Counted from the stretch's first letter, positions 24,525 through 35,982 are shown. The stretch is DNA of 64,000 bases from Vibrio coralliilyticus ATCC BAA-450 (GCF_000176135.1 NZ_ACZN01000016.1:855233-919232); one strand, 5' to 3'. The notes: generated from the letters alone by a model not told the origin. Made by a program: numbers and translations.

Positions 24525-25613
24525 ATGACAACATTCTACGCAGAAATAACAGGTTGGGGTAAATGCGTGCCGCCAACCACGCTCTCCAACGATGATTTAA
24601 GTACATTCCTTGACACTTCAGATGAATGGATTCGCACGCGTACAGGCATTGAGAATCGCCGTATCAGCCATGTTAATACGTCTGATATGTCGACGGTAGC
24701 TGCCAAACATGCGTTAGCATGCGCTGGTCTTGAAGCGAGTGATATTGATTTACTTATCGTCGCAACCTGTTCTCCAGACTCTCTTATTCCGAACATCGCG
24801 TCAAAGGTATCTCAGAACCTTGGCATGATAGGGACCACGGCGTTTGACTTAAATGCTGCGTGTACAGGTTTTCTCTACAGCCTAGAGACAGCTACACGTA
24901 TGATTCAGGCGGGTAACTATAACAACGCTTTGGTCATAGGTGCCGAGCGTCTATCTTTCTTTATCGACTGGACCATGCGTGATACCGCGGTATTGTTCGG
25001 CGATGGCGCCGGTGCTGTCGTGCTGAGCAAAACAGATAAGCCTGTTGGATTACAGCAAGCTCAGTTAGGTTGTGATTCGAAAGGGCGTGATATTCTCTCT
25101 GTACCCAAATTTGGTACTTCGATGGATCGCTTTGCAGCAGATAACGGCTATTGGGAATTCAACTTCGTAGGAAAAGAAATCTTTAAGCGTGCCGTTAAAG
25201 GCATGGGTTCAGCGGCTCAAAACGTGCTTGCGCGTAGCCAGCTCTCTACCGAAGATGTCGACGTAGTGATCCCGCATCAGGCAAACATTCGCATCATTCA
25301 AACATTGTGTGACTTGTCTGGTATTAGCCAAGAAAAAGCGTTTGTGAACATCCACAAATATGGCAACACGTCAGCGGCTACGGTACCACTGGCGTTGTGT
25401 GAAGCCATGGAGGAAGGATTTGTTAAACCTGGCGATAACTTGCTACTGGCCGCATTTGGTGCTGGACTGACGTGGGGGGCAGGTCATATTAAATGGGGTG
25501 ACCGCGTAACGCCTTTGGGTAGTAGTGACGCGGCGCTACCCGAATGTGATAAATCTGCACTTGAATTGCTTGATGAAGCGATCAAGTTCTGTAAAGAGCA
25601 TGCGCCAAGCTAG
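24525..25613 (+). CDS. fabH: Beta-ketoacyl-ACP synthase III (second FabH)
   Basis: A 362-residue thiolase-fold enzyme that condenses an acyl-CoA with malonyl-ACP to start fatty acid synthesis. The catalytic Cys is in NAACTGF (about 116), the His in [10 protein letters not shown], and the Asn in KYGNTSAAT. It is about 40 residues longer than E. coli FabH (317), mainly at the C-terminus ([19 protein letters not shown]...). It stands alone, not in the fab cluster, so it is the accessory copy that Vibrio carries on the second chromosome; priming of branched or other acyl-CoAs is possible but not shown. An inverted repeat follows. Confidence 0.92.
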   Translation: MTTFYAEITGWGKCVPPTTLSNDDLSTFLDTSDEWIRTRTGIENRRISHVNTSDMSTVAAKHALACAGLEASDIDLLIVATCSPDSLIPNIASKVSQNLGMIGTTAFDLNAACTGFLYSLETATRMIQAGNYNNALVIGAERLSFFIDWTMRDTAVLFGDGAGAVVLSKTDKPVGLQQAQLGCDSKGRDILSVPKFGTSMDRFAADNGYWEFNFVGKEIFKRAVKGMGSAAQNVLARSQLSTEDVDVVIPHQANIRIIQTLCDLSGISQEKAFVNIHKYGNTSAATVPLALCEAMEEGFVKPGDNLLLAAFGAGLTWGAGHIKWGDRVTPLGSSDAALPECDKSALELLDEAIKFCKEHAPS

Positions 25614-25621
25614 TTAAAATC

Positions 25622-25659
25622 AATACCATTCTGGATAGTAGACGGTTCAGAATGGTATT
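25622..25659 (+). repeat. 12-bp inverted repeat between fabH and sbcD
   Basis: AATACCATTCTG (25622-25633) and CAGAATGGTATT (25648-25659) pair perfectly around a 14-nt loop. There is no T-run on the plus strand. It may be a weak terminator, a processing hairpin or a protein-binding palindrome before sbcD. Confidence 0.6.
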
Positions 25660-25696
25660 ATCCTGCCCTAGACGATAAGAATAATGCAGGGCTTAA

Positions 25697-26827
25697 ATGA
25701 AGTTTCTTCACACCTCTGACTGGCACCTCGGACGCCAATTCCACAATGTTTCTCTTCTGGATGATCAAAAAGCTGTTTTGGCTCAATTGATAGATTATCT
25801 GCAATCTAACTCCGTTGACGCTCTGGTAATTGCTGGAGATATCTATGACCGCTCGGTTCCACCAACGGCTGCGATTGAATTGATGAACGAATTTGTCCAT
25901 CAGGTGTGCAATGAACTTAAGCTACCCATCATTTTGATACCTGGTAATCATGATGGTGCCCAGCGATTAGGCTTTGGGTCCTCGCAAATGAAAGGGGCGG
26001 GTTTGCACATTATCTCGAATTTTAAAGAGATGCTGGAACCTGTTGTCTTGAATACGGATGTCGGAGAAGTGGCTTTTTATGGCATGCCCTACAACGACCC
26101 GGAATTAGTTCGTCACCATTTTGACCAGCCTGTATCAACGCACGATGACGCTCATCGACTGCTGAGTGAAGAGATTAAGTCTCAGTTTAAACCGGGTCAA
26201 AAGAATGTCTTGATCAGTCACTGCTTTGTTGACGGTGCGATTGAGTCCGAGTCCGAACGTCCTTTATCAATTGGCGGCTCAGACAGAGTCAGCCATGAAC
26301 ATTTTGTCGATTTTGACTATGTAGCTCTGGGCCATCTGCACCAGCCGCAAAAAAAGGGTGAAGACTATATCCGTTACTCGGGCTCACTGATGAAATACAG
26401 TTTTTCTGAGCAGCATCAGAAGAAAGGAATGACGTTGGTTGAGCTAAATGAACAAGGCTTTGTGTCAGCAACTCACATTGATCTCACTGCTCCTCACCAA
26501 ATGCGGATCATCGAAGGGGAGTTAGACGAAGTTATCGCCGCTGGTAAAACAGATCCGAATAATCACGATTACTTGTTGGTTCGTTTGCTGGATAAACACG
26601 CCATTCTTAATCCCATGGAAAAGCTTCGCGCGGTTTACCCAAATGTTCTGCATATCGAAAAGCCAGGTATGTTAGTGGGCATTGAACAGGAAATGGCTCA
26701 GGCTAAGCTTGCTCGTAGTGAAGTGGATATGTTCAAAGATTTTTTCCTTGAAGCACAAAATAGTGAGCTAAATGAAGATCAAAACCACGCAATAACCGAC
26801 ATCATTAAACAACTGGTAAAGCAGTAA
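25697..26827 (+). CDS. sbcD: Exonuclease SbcCD subunit D
   Basis: A 376-residue Mre11-type nuclease of the SbcCD complex, which opens DNA hairpins and processes double-strand ends. All phosphoesterase motifs are present: DWHLGRQ (8-14), GDIYDR (about 48-53), GNHDG (about 82-86), SHCFVDG (about 176) and GHLHQPQKK (about 211). The length is near the E. coli protein (400). It is followed after nine bases by sbcC. Confidence 0.95.
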   Translation: MKFLHTSDWHLGRQFHNVSLLDDQKAVLAQLIDYLQSNSVDALVIAGDIYDRSVPPTAAIELMNEFVHQVCNELKLPIILIPGNHDGAQRLGFGSSQMKGAGLHIISNFKEMLEPVVLNTDVGEVAFYGMPYNDPELVRHHFDQPVSTHDDAHRLLSEEIKSQFKPGQKNVLISHCFVDGAIESESERPLSIGGSDRVSHEHFVDFDYVALGHLHQPQKKGEDYIRYSGSLMKYSFSEQHQKKGMTLVELNEQGFVSATHIDLTAPHQMRIIEGELDEVIAAGKTDPNNHDYLLVRLLDKHAILNPMEKLRAVYPNVLHIEKPGMLVGIEQEMAQAKLARSEVDMFKDFFLEAQNSELNEDQNHAITDIIKQLVKQ

Positions 26828-26836
26828 GGGCAAGCG

Positions 26837-29800
26837 ATGAAACCATTATCACTGACAATGCAGGCATTTGGCCCTTTTGCTAACACTGAAAACATCGACT
26901 TTACACTGCTTGGTTCCAATCCGCTGTTTTTGATTAACGGCCCAACAGGTTCAGGTAAGACTTCTATTCTAGATGCCATTTGTTTTGCTTTGTACGGCCA
27001 AACAACAGGTAATGAAAGAGAAGGGACGCAGATGCGCTGTGATATGGCAGCAGTTTCGTTACCGACCGAAGTGGTGTTCGAGTTCGCACTTAAGTATAAG
27101 CGCTACAGAGTCACGAGATCACCCGATCAACTCGCGCCTAAAGCCCGAGGTGAAGGCACAACAACACGGAAGCACACTGCCTCTTTGTATGAGATTACGA
27201 ATGAAGAGCAGCTGATAACCAGCAAGACAGCGCAGGTTAAAGTTGAGGTCGCAGAACTGATTGGTCTGAATGAAACTCAGTTTCGTCAGGTGATGGTGTT
27301 ACCACAGGGCAAGTTTCGTGAACTCTTGCTTGCAAGCTCCAAAGAGAGGGAAGAGATCTTCGGTCAATTGTTCCAGACTGATATTTACAAGAAAATCGAG
27401 TTTGCGCTGAAAGACAAAGCGAGCGCGATCAGCAAATCAAAGGATGAGTTTGATAACCAGATTCGCGGTGCCCTGCAAGTGGCAGAAGCCAGCACTGAAC
27501 AAGAGTTAACGGAGCAACTTGATGTTGTCGCCAAGCTGCTTGAAGAGGTGAGCTTGAGTGAAAAGGTTGCCCTTGAAAAGTTGAATAAAAACAAAGAAGC
27601 ACAACAGAAAGCTAACCAATTACAAGGTGAATTTGAAAAGCTGCAAAGCGCAGAGAAAGCGCTGTCAGAGCATAGTGAGAAAAGCGATAGCAACGCTCAA
27701 ATTCAACAAAAATTGGCCATCGCTCAGCAAGCTTCCAAGCTAGACGTGCCTTATACCAACTGGACTTCACTCTCAAAACAGGTCCATGATCTAACTGAAA
27801 AAGGCAGTTCTCTTGAGAAAGCGTTGCAACTTTCAAATGTTGCGATAGAAGAGCACAAACAGCAGTTGGATACGTTTACGCTGCAAGCTCAATCAATTCC
27901 GACATTGACAGATAAGGTTTACCAATTAGAAGGCATTAAAGTTAAGTTAAACGAAAAGTTGGAGTTGGATAAAAGCCTGAAAGATTCTGTCACCAAGAAA
28001 CAAGAGTTCAACGCGACCTTAATCAAATATCGGGCGCATAAAGAAAAGCTATTACAAGAAGCATCTAAAGCTCAACAAGAACTCGAGAATGCGAAGCTAG
28101 CCATTGCAGGTAAAGCAACGGTAGAGTCTGAACTTGCACGCTTACAGCGTCTTACTGCCGATCTCAATAAACTTCAGTTGTTGTCTAAGGAATTGGCTAC
28201 TTTAGAGCAAGGTCTTCAGCCCATTCAAGCTCGTGTACAACAGTTGAAGGTCGATTGGCAAGAGCATAGCAAGCAAGCGGATGAATATGAAATGCGCTGG
28301 CATAATGCTCAGGCAGCGGTTCTTGCTAGTAAGCTTCAACAAGGTATGCCTTGTCCGGTGTGCGGCAGTGATGAGCACCCGAACCCTGCTTCGTTTGATG
28401 GTCAAGAAGTGACTAAAGAGCAAGTGGAGTTTTATCGTAACCAAGAGCGTCAGTCCCTGAACTCTTTAAACGAACAAACTCGCATTGAGGAACAACAGAA
28501 TGCCCTTATCTCTCGTCAAAAAACTCAAATTGAAGCGTTTCAGGAAGAGTTGGGGGAACATAGAGACCTCTCTTTAGATCTCGTACAGAACCAGTACTCT
28601 GAATGTCAGGCTAAGTTAGCTGGATTGGTTTCAATTAACCTTGAGCAGATGGAGTCGGAGGTTGCAACGCTCAATCAACGCTGTGAAAAAGGTGACAATG
28701 AAATTAATCGCCTGAGAGAGGAGATGTCTGCTCATGATGCAACAATTCAGGCGCTTCAACAGCGCTTAGACATGCTCGTTCAGTCCATTGGTGAACAACA
28801 TCAATCTGTGGAATCTGTCGACAATGAATATAAGCAAACCAAAGCGTCAATCGATACTTTGCAAAAGCAACTAGAACACGCCAATGAACAGCAACAGCGA
28901 CTTGCTAAGCATCATGCTGAGCTTGAAGGGCAAAGACAGAGCAACACACAGCTTTTAGCGGAAGCAAAACGTAACTTAGATAAAGCAGAAACGAAATGGC
29001 ATGTCTCAATTGAAGAAGCACAGTTTGCTGATGAGCAGGCTTACCTCAACAGTAAGGCGACGGATGAACAAATAGAGCGTTGGAAAGCAGCGGTCGAAGC
29101 TCACGCGAAAACCGAAGTTAAACTGAAACAGACGTTAGAGGATTTGAGACATACGCTTAAGGACCAGCAAGTGCCAGATTTGGTTGAGCTAGGAAAACTT
29201 GTTGAATTGAGCAGCCAAGAGTACGTTGAAGCGAGAAATGCACTAGATACTACTCGTTCGAAGTTTGAACGATTTGAGAAAGTTCGTCGTGATATTGTCT
29301 TACTGCACGAAAAGAATGCGAAGTTGGAAGCTGAGTACAGGGTGTATGGAACCCTGTATGACGTCGCTAGTGGTAAGACTGGAAGTCGGGTTAGCTTGCA
29401 TCGATTTGTCCTTGGCGTATTGCTGGATGATGTTCTAATCCAAGCATCTCAGAGGCTCAGCCTGATGAGTAAGGGGCGCTACATTCTTGCGCGTAAAACC
29501 GAAGGCTTCAAAGGTGCGGCAGGACGAGGCTTGGATCTGATGGTAGAAGATAGTTACACAGGCAAAAATAGGGACGTTGCAACCTTATCAGGGGGGGAAT
29601 CTTTCATGGCAGCGCTGTCTTTAGCTCTTGGTTTATCTGATGTTGTTCAATCGTACAGCGGCGGTATCAGGTTGGATACGCTGTTTATCGATGAAGGTTT
29701 TGGCAGCTTAGATCCAGAGTCATTAGATCTCGCCATCCAGACGCTAATTGACCTGCAGCAAAGTGGTAGAACCATCGGTTTAATTTCCCATGTTAGCGAG

Positions 29801-29878
29801 CTTAAAGAACAGATGTCATTGCGTATTGATGTGAAGTCCAGCCGAGTGGGAAGCGAATTGAAAGTCAATGTCGCATAA
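26837..29878 (+). CDS. sbcC: Exonuclease SbcCD subunit C
   Basis: A 1013-residue Rad50-type SMC ATPase. Walker A is GPTGSGKTSILDA (about 35-47); a first coiled coil spans about 190-490; the zinc hook is CPVCGSDEHPNP (about 506-517); a second coiled coil follows to about 850; the signature is LSGGESFMAALSLALG and Walker B is LDTLFIDEGFGSLD near 945. The length fits E. coli SbcC (1048). It forms a complex with SbcD, encoded immediately upstream. Confidence 0.95.
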   Translation: MKPLSLTMQAFGPFANTENIDFTLLGSNPLFLINGPTGSGKTSILDAICFALYGQTTGNEREGTQMRCDMAAVSLPTEVVFEFALKYKRYRVTRSPDQLAPKARGEGTTTRKHTASLYEITNEEQLITSKTAQVKVEVAELIGLNETQFRQVMVLPQGKFRELLLASSKEREEIFGQLFQTDIYKKIEFALKDKASAISKSKDEFDNQIRGALQVAEASTEQELTEQLDVVAKLLEEVSLSEKVALEKLNKNKEAQQKANQLQGEFEKLQSAEKALSEHSEKSDSNAQIQQKLAIAQQASKLDVPYTNWTSLSKQVHDLTEKGSSLEKALQLSNVAIEEHKQQLDTFTLQAQSIPTLTDKVYQLEGIKVKLNEKLELDKSLKDSVTKKQEFNATLIKYRAHKEKLLQEASKAQQELENAKLAIAGKATVESELARLQRLTADLNKLQLLSKELATLEQGLQPIQARVQQLKVDWQEHSKQADEYEMRWHNAQAAVLASKLQQGMPCPVCGSDEHPNPASFDGQEVTKEQVEFYRNQERQSLNSLNEQTRIEEQQNALISRQKTQIEAFQEELGEHRDLSLDLVQNQYSECQAKLAGLVSINLEQMESEVATLNQRCEKGDNEINRLREEMSAHDATIQALQQRLDMLVQSIGEQHQSVESVDNEYKQTKASIDTLQKQLEHANEQQQRLAKHHAELEGQRQSNTQLLAEAKRNLDKAETKWHVSIEEAQFADEQAYLNSKATDEQIERWKAAVEAHAKTEVKLKQTLEDLRHTLKDQQVPDLVELGKLVELSSQEYVEARNALDTTRSKFERFEKVRRDIVLLHEKNAKLEAEYRVYGTLYDVASGKTGSRVSLHRFVLGVLLDDVLIQASQRLSLMSKGRYILARKTEGFKGAAGRGLDLMVEDSYTGKNRDVATLSGGESFMAALSLALGLSDVVQSYSGGIRLDTLFIDEGFGSLDPESLDLAIQTLIDLQQSGRTIGLISHVSELKEQMSLRIDVKSSRVGSELKVNVA

Positions 29879-29997
29879 AGTAGTTAATAGGGCCGATATT
29901 CTGGTCGGAAGTGGCTAAATGTGCTAGTTATTAGTTAAAAGCTATAAAAGTCGAGCGGCCTTTAAAACAGCTCTTTTAGTTGGCATCAGGATCATTC

Positions 29998-32054
29998 ATG
30001 ACAGCAGTTCTGGAATCAGTTCGCAAAGTATACCAGTATGCAGAACCAAACCTCACGCTCGTAGGTTGGATGGGGTTGCTTGGCTTTCCAACTTACTACT
30101 ACGTCTGGTCCTACTTATTCCCTCAGCCATACGAAAGCCTGACGCTCAGGCTCTTCTGTTCATTCCTATTCGCAATAATTGCTTTTCGGCATGCGCTCCC
30201 TAAATACATACAGCGTTATATGCCGCAATATTATCTCATCTCGATAGCGATCTGCCTGCCGTACTTCTTTAGCTATATGATGTTTATGAACGAATGGTCG
30301 ACGATATGGGCGATGTCGTTTATGGCTTCAGTTTTTCTCCATGTTCTGCTTGTTCATCAAACACGAATTATGCTTCTGCAAGCCGCGATTTCGTTGTTGT
30401 TTGCTTTTATTACCGTCTACGGATTTAACTTTAGTTTGGCCATGGAGAAGATTGTGTGGCCATATTTGCCGATTTTTCTCTTCACATATGTGTTTGGGAA
30501 CCTGTTTTACTTCCGTAATCAGGTTGAACATGAGAGTAAAGTATCTATAGCTAAGTCCTTTGGCGCAGGAATCGCTCATGAAATGCGTAACCCGCTAAGT
30601 GCACTGAAAGCATCGTTTGACGTGCTAAGTTCCTTGTTACCTGATGAAAAGTCCAAAACTGCTGAATTTTACTCAATGTCTCATCAGGAATTAACCATTG
30701 CGAGAGAAGTACTCAGTGATGCGGATGAAGTGATTCAGAATGGTAATGAGACCATTGATCTTCTGTTAACTTCTATTGATGAAAACCGTGTATCAACGTC
30801 GACATTCAGAAAGCATTCTTTGAAACGTGTGACGGAAGATTCTCTATCCAGCTTTGCTTACAAAAGCTCAAAGGACAAACAGGCTGTTCAGTTCAAATGT
30901 GAACAGGATGCCGAAGTTTTTGGTAGTGATACGCTCATCAAGTATGCCTTGTATAACCTTCTCAAAAATGCCTTTTATATCAGAATGGCAATCACTTCCA
31001 AATTACTGTTGAAATAAAGTGCTCCGATAAAAACAGTACCATCGTATTTCGGGATAACGGCGTTGGTATCGCCCCTGAAGTGCTTGAAAACATTTTTAAA
31101 GATTTCTATACCTTCGGTAAGTCAGGCAGTTATGGCCTCGGTTTACCATTTTGTCGAAAAGTGATGCAAGCTTTAGGTGGCAGAATCAGCTGTCGGTCTG
31201 AGTTGAATGAATGGACTGAATTCACGCTGACGTTCCCTCATTATCATTCTGCGAGAGTCGATTATATAAAACTGGATCTAATGAAATCTAAATCAGCCCT
31301 CTATGTTGGGGAAACAAGTGTTATTGCACGGCTCCTCAATGAACAGTCTTTCTACAAAGGCTTTACCCTTAACACCGTTGACCTTGAGCTGGCAAACAAT
31401 AGGGAAGAATACGAATTTGAATACGACTTGATATTCATCGATTTAGATGCAGTGATAACCTCACCTGATCAACTAGCAGCATTAGAGAATAAGCTTCACT
31501 TTACTGAAGCGAGAATCGTGTTTCTCTACGATGAGAACAACCGCTATCACAACGATATAGAAAGGCACCTCACCATTTATCCTGTTGAGAAGCATCGAAT
31601 GTCGCTAGAGCCAGGGCGTGTTTTGGACGAATTGTTCTTTGAGTCTCCTGAGCCTGACCGAAACTTACTCCCAAGAAAAGAAGTCCGCGTGGGCAAAACG
31701 ATTGTCATTGCAGACGACAATCATTCACTCCGTACTTACACGTCGATACTTTTAGAACAGCAGGGGTTTGAGGTGATTCAAGCTCAGAACGGGCAAGAAG
31801 TGTTAGATAAACTGCAGAACAACCTTGTCGATTTAGTGCTAATGGATATTGAGATGCCACAACTGAATGGCCTTGATGCAGCGAATGCTATTCGTTCATC
31901 AGATAGTGAGTACGCCAATATCCCGATTTTAGGCCATACTGGTGACTCTACATCTGTAGCTATCGATAAGATTCATCAGTCAGGGATGAATGATTATATT
32001 ATTAAGCCTGCCGGTACAGAAGCACTACTGGATAAAATATCGAACTGGATTTAA
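29998..32054 (+). pseudogene. cqsS: CAI-1 quorum-sensing hybrid sensor kinase CqsS, frameshifted
   Basis: CqsS detects the autoinducer CAI-1 and feeds phosphate to LuxU/LuxO. The first frame (to 31017) has the family start (VYQYAEPNLTLVGWMGLLGFPTYYY), six membrane segments, and the DHp His box FGAGIAHEMRNPLSAL. It runs out at LLKNAFY, the N-box of the ATP domain. The expected continuation QNGNHFQITVEIKCSDK, then DNGVGIAPE and YGLGLPFCRKVM, is in another frame from about 30981, ending with an intact receiver domain (ADDNHSLRTYTSILLEQQGF, LMDIEMP). The total is 2057 bases, one less than 685 codons plus stop; one T is missing in 30973-30981. An in-frame TTG at 29980 is possible, but AGGA precedes the ATG at 29998. 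A true null or an assembly error are both possible. Confidence 0.9.
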
Positions 32055-32079
32055 AAAGGCCCATGATGTTTGGGCCTTT
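32055..32079. terminator. Bidirectional terminator between cqsS and cqsA
   Basis: A 9-bp stem (AAAGGCCCA/TGGGCCTTT) with a 7-nt loop; five T follow on the minus strand, so it mainly serves cqsA. Confidence 0.8.
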
Positions 32080-32088
32080 GAAATTTAT

Positions 32089-33270
32089 TTAAATAAAATA
32101 CATATCTGGAAGTTCGTAAGCCGTCTGACAAGCGCGAATGATTTTATTTACTTCTTCTTTAGTGGTAGAGCTATTAAGTGAAAAACGTATTATGTTTTTA
32201 TTAGGTGTCGTTGCGGGTCTACAAAATACCGCACCAAATATTCCTTGTGATTCAAAAAAGTCTCTCACTTTTTCGGTGTTACGTTCATCTCCCGTTTCAA
32301 CCGCTATTATTTGCGATTGACTTCGAATAGTTAGCCCGATATTTGCTAGGTTAGTTTTTAAATACTCGCTTAACTCCTGTAAGTAAGCTCTTTCTTTATC
32401 TTGTTCTTTTATTATATCCAGTGTCTTATCGAGCCTATCCAACTCATGTGGTAACATTGTAGAGCTAAATATCGCGGGGTAAGCCACAAATGGTACACAA
32501 TCATTAGCGCGATTGTTGCACCAAATAGCACCAGCTCGATAGGCAAACGTTTTTGCTAAACTGGCGGTCATAAAGTCGACTTGATGACTTAGTTTTAAGC
32601 TTTGTAACAAACCAGCACCATGTTTACCGTGTGTACCTAGGGAGTGTGATTCATCGACTAATATCGCACAGCCATATTCCTTCGCGAGTAACACGAGCTC
32701 GACTAAGGGGGCAATGGTGCCTATGGTACTGTAAACCGAATCGACAAGAACGATTCCAGGGCCATGTCTGTTTATCAATTTATTCAAATGCTTGACGTTA
32801 TTATGCATAAAGGGATGGATGTTAGCTCCGGCGATACGCGCACCTTCCCATAAAGACATATGAGCAAAAAAGTCGATGTAGACATTTGTTTCACTGTCAC
32901 AAATGGTTTGTAGCAAGGCAGTATTGGCCGCCCAACCAGATTGAGAAAGTAAACAAGATTGAAACCCGACATACTTGGCGAGTTTTTCTTCTACTTCAGG
33001 CTTGGAGCTTTCATCCTGCAAAAATATACCTGACATAAATGGGCTATTTTTACGTGCCATAATAGAATTAATATGGTGATCAATGATATCGGGGTTATTG
33101 GATAAATCGAGGTAATCATTACTTTGTAAAACGAGGTCGCCACTTTGCGGCCTTTTTCCAAGAACTAAATGCTTACCGTTCTTATTGGTATTAATTAAGC
33201 CATCCAGATAGAAATTTATTTTATTATTAATAAAATCTGGCAAAGGAGGGTAATGGTTAAGCGTATTCAT
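32089..33270 (-). CDS. cqsA: CAI-1 autoinducer synthase
   Basis: A 393-residue PLP-dependent acyl-CoA transferase of the alpha-oxoamine synthase family. It condenses an acyl-CoA with (S)-2-aminobutyrate/SAM-derived substrate to make the 3-hydroxytridecan-4-one precursor. The PLP lysine lies in [15 protein letters not shown] (near residue 235), with [16 protein letters not shown] earlier. An in-frame ATG 60 bases upstream is less likely; AAAGGA precedes the chosen ATG and the resulting N-terminus ([14 protein letters not shown]) matches CqsA length. It is intact and convergent with the broken cqsS. Confidence 0.92.
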   Translation of the reverse strand: MNTLNHYPPLPDFINNKINFYLDGLINTNKNGKHLVLGKRPQSGDLVLQSNDYLDLSNNPDIIDHHINSIMARKNSPFMSGIFLQDESSKPEVEEKLAKYVGFQSCLLSQSGWAANTALLQTICDSETNVYIDFFAHMSLWEGARIAGANIHPFMHNNVKHLNKLINRHGPGIVLVDSVYSTIGTIAPLVELVLLAKEYGCAILVDESHSLGTHGKHGAGLLQSLKLSHQVDFMTASLAKTFAYRAGAIWCNNRANDCVPFVAYPAIFSSTMLPHELDRLDKTLDIIKEQDKERAYLQELSEYLKTNLANIGLTIRSQSQIIAVETGDERNTEKVRDFFESQGIFGAVFCRPATTPNKNIIRFSLNSSTTKEEVNKIIRACQTAYELPDMYFI

Positions 33271-33486
33271 GATAAATATATCCTTTTTGTTAAAACCATG
33301 TGCCAGCTGACAAAATGATATATGAACCAAAATGGATATAAGTTCGAGTGCTAATATTTATTATTTTGTGGTCTGTTACAAATAAAAATATCAACTATAA
33401 TAGTATATGAATTCTTTCCCTACGCTGACCCGAGCCTAACTAAAGCTAATTATTATATTTCCCCATTATTTATTCGGTACGTAGTG

Positions 33487-34461
33487 TTATTTATAAGAGT
33501 TACCTTTCTTGCAAGAGATAAAGATTTCTGGCCAGTACATTTTGATATAGCCAACGAATACCCAAGCTACCAGTCCGGTAGCAACACTCAGCTCAAAAAA
33601 TCCAAATTTGTGAAGCCAGTGCCAATGTGGATGATATTGCTCGAAAAAACTCGTAAGGCGGTGCATCGCGATCGCACTAATGACGGAAGGGAAGGTGACG
33701 GCCGCAATCGAAGGTTGGAATTTAAGCCGCATTAGACGGAAATAACAGAGGTAGATCGTTAACGTCATGGTGATAGCAATTCCAGCCAAAGCGCCGGTAA
33801 GAATAGGGTCTGGCTTTTGGAAATTAACCAGATAGGTCGCTAACGATAGGTTGATCGGTGCCGCCATGATGGCCAGAGTCGGTCTTGCCCTACGTGGAAG
33901 TCGGCCCTCAAACATCAGCCTATAGAGCACGAGTGGCAGCATAAAGAAGTAAATCGTAATACAAATGCTGACTAAGGTTTCAGAGAATACCGTATGACCG
34001 AACTTGGTCCCTGCCAGCGAGCTACTGATTAATCCCACCGGATACAAGAACCAACTAGGGACAATATTCGACACTTTGAAACGTGTGATCTGAAAGAAGA
34101 AAAACAGCACCATCATAGTGATGTGGAGCAACAGCGCTGCAAACCATAATGGGTAGGCGATCAAGGGCGAGATCACGGCGAGGTAATCACACAAAATCAA
34201 CAATGCCATGCTCATGGGAGCCATCAAGCTGCCGCTCAGTGGGTGTCTAATATCGTTGATGAAAGTGGAGTAACTGCTGAAGTATTTTATTAGCACTGGT
34301 AGCAGCAGAATAGCACCGCCTGCCGCAAGATAAGGGCGGATAAAAACGCCAATGTCAGGAATATATAACGCCCATGCGTGCCCCAGTCCTATCATGCCTA
34401 GCGCTAATGCTGCTTGTGATGGTGGTACACTCTGAAATTGTGTAAAGCGTCTCCAGTTCAA
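33487..34461 (-). CDS. TDT-family (TehA/SLAC1-like) membrane transporter
   Basis: A 324-residue inner-membrane protein with about ten hydrophobic segments, in the pattern of the tellurite-resistance/dicarboxylate transporter (TDT) family that includes TehA and plant SLAC1 anion channels. Helices contain the family-like GLGHAWALY, HPLSGSLMAPMSMALLI and PINLSLATYLVNF. The substrate is unknown; the family moves anions. It is transcribed in the same direction as cqsA and the clcA fragments but with independent spacing. Confidence 0.75.
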   Translation of the reverse strand: MNWRRFTQFQSVPPSQAALALGMIGLGHAWALYIPDIGVFIRPYLAAGGAILLLPVLIKYFSSYSTFINDIRHPLSGSLMAPMSMALLILCDYLAVISPLIAYPLWFAALLLHITMMVLFFFFQITRFKVSNIVPSWFLYPVGLISSSLAGTKFGHTVFSETLVSICITIYFFMLPLVLYRLMFEGRLPRRARPTLAIMAAPINLSLATYLVNFQKPDPILTGALAGIAITMTLTIYLCYFRLMRLKFQPSIAAVTFPSVISAIAMHRLTSFFEQYHPHWHWLHKFGFFELSVATGLVAWVFVGYIKMYWPEIFISCKKGNSYK

Positions 34462-34579
34462 CGGCTTAATCCTGACTAGCTTGAAACAAATGATTGGGGA
34501 CTAAATGAGTAAGCAAATCCGTGCTACCGATCATTTAGGGCAAGGGATCATATCAAGCTCATCGGTTGCTGTGCAATTG

Positions 34580-35982
34580 TCATTTTGACTCGCAAGGAAG
34601 GTCTTCTTGTCTCAACTTCTCATTTTTTAATGTTCGATGTAACAGTTGGCTATAAATTGGTTGTCCTCCAAGTAATTGAGCGAAAATAACCGCGCCGAGA
34701 CAGGTAATGATCAGTGGCAATATCAGGTAGTAATTGTTGGTCATTTCGATCACCAATAATATGCCCGTAATTGGAGCGCGAACGGTAGCCGCGAACAATG
34801 CCCCCATTCCTGCAATGGCGAACATGCCCGGAGAAATCATCAGTTCAGGCATCAACCCATGGGCGATTAATCCAAACGCATATCCAAACAGTGTACCTAA
34901 AGCCAACATCGGTGCGAAGATGCCACCAGGTGCTCCAGAGCCAAAACAAATCAGTGTGGTGAGAATTCTTGCAACAAACAAAAGCAGCAACACTGTGGCT
35001 CCGTAGCCACCGTTAGTGATGGTAGGGATTAAGCCAATGCCGCCGCCCGGTTATTTCCCGGTAGATAAAGCAGCATCAAACCAAAAAAACCGCCGATACA
35101 GCTTCCGGTGATCAGGTAGCGTCTACGATCGTTCTTATGTAGTTTGACAAACAAGTCCTGAGACAGGGTAACTAGGCGATTAAATACGACTCCAAACACG
35201 CCAAACATCGCACCTAACAGTAAGAAAAGCCATAAGGCGGCAAGCTCTGGCGGGTGATATTGCGGCATAGTGATAACCGCGTCTTGACCATTAATGTAAC
35301 GAAAGACAATGTTGGCGGAGATAGCTGAAATGATAACCGCACGAATAGAAATGAGTGAGTATCGAAATTGGGGGCGCATTTCTTCAACTACAAACATGAT
35401 GCCGGCTAACGGAGCGTTAAACGCTGCAGCTAAACCTCCTGCCGCACCCGATGCAAGCAGTGAGTGTTTGGTATCATCATTTTTTACCTGAAAGAGATCC
35501 GTCACCATGCGGCCAATGGCTCCCCCCATTTGAACCGTTGGCCCTTCACGTCCAAGAACCATACCTGAGCCTAGTGCACCCATACCACCGAAGAACTTTA
35601 CAGGTAGAACACGCCACCAACGAACAGGGCGTATGCCATCCATCGCGCCTTCTATTTCTGGAATGCCAGATCCCGCAGCTTCAGGAGCAAAACGGTGAAC
35701 GAGGTAATAGCCAACAAATGCCAATGCGGCACTGATTAAAAATGCAGCGAGCCACAGCGGTAATGCGCTACCAATCGCTTGTTTGAGCCAGTCAGTCCGA
35801 GTCTCAGAGACAAAATGAACCGCAATTTCGAAGAAGGTTCCAACGATGCCCGCAAGAATACCGACAAGTAAAGAAAGCATGAGAACAGAGACGGGCGTTT
35901 TATCTTTAGAGAGAAACTGGTTAATAGCATCCTTTGGCATACTGGCTAAAAGGGACTGCTTAATTTTCTCTCTTTTGGTCAT
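34580..35982 (-). pseudogene. clcA: ClC-family Cl-/H+ antiporter, frameshifted
   Basis: ClcA exchanges two Cl- for one H+ in extreme acid resistance. The first frame holds GSGIPE, the gating glutamate in GREGPTVQMGG and the proton glutamate in FVVEEMRP; the second holds [13 protein letters not shown] and the Cl--binding Tyr of QPIYSQLL. The frame breaks at LLYLPG, where [21 protein letters not shown] is expected. At the break the plus strand has CCCGG twice (35046-35050 and 35057-35061) where CCGG would restore the frame. The total is 1403 bases, two more than 466 codons plus stop. Two identical one-base insertions ten bases apart suggest a sequencing artefact, or a recent lesion. Confidence 0.85.
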
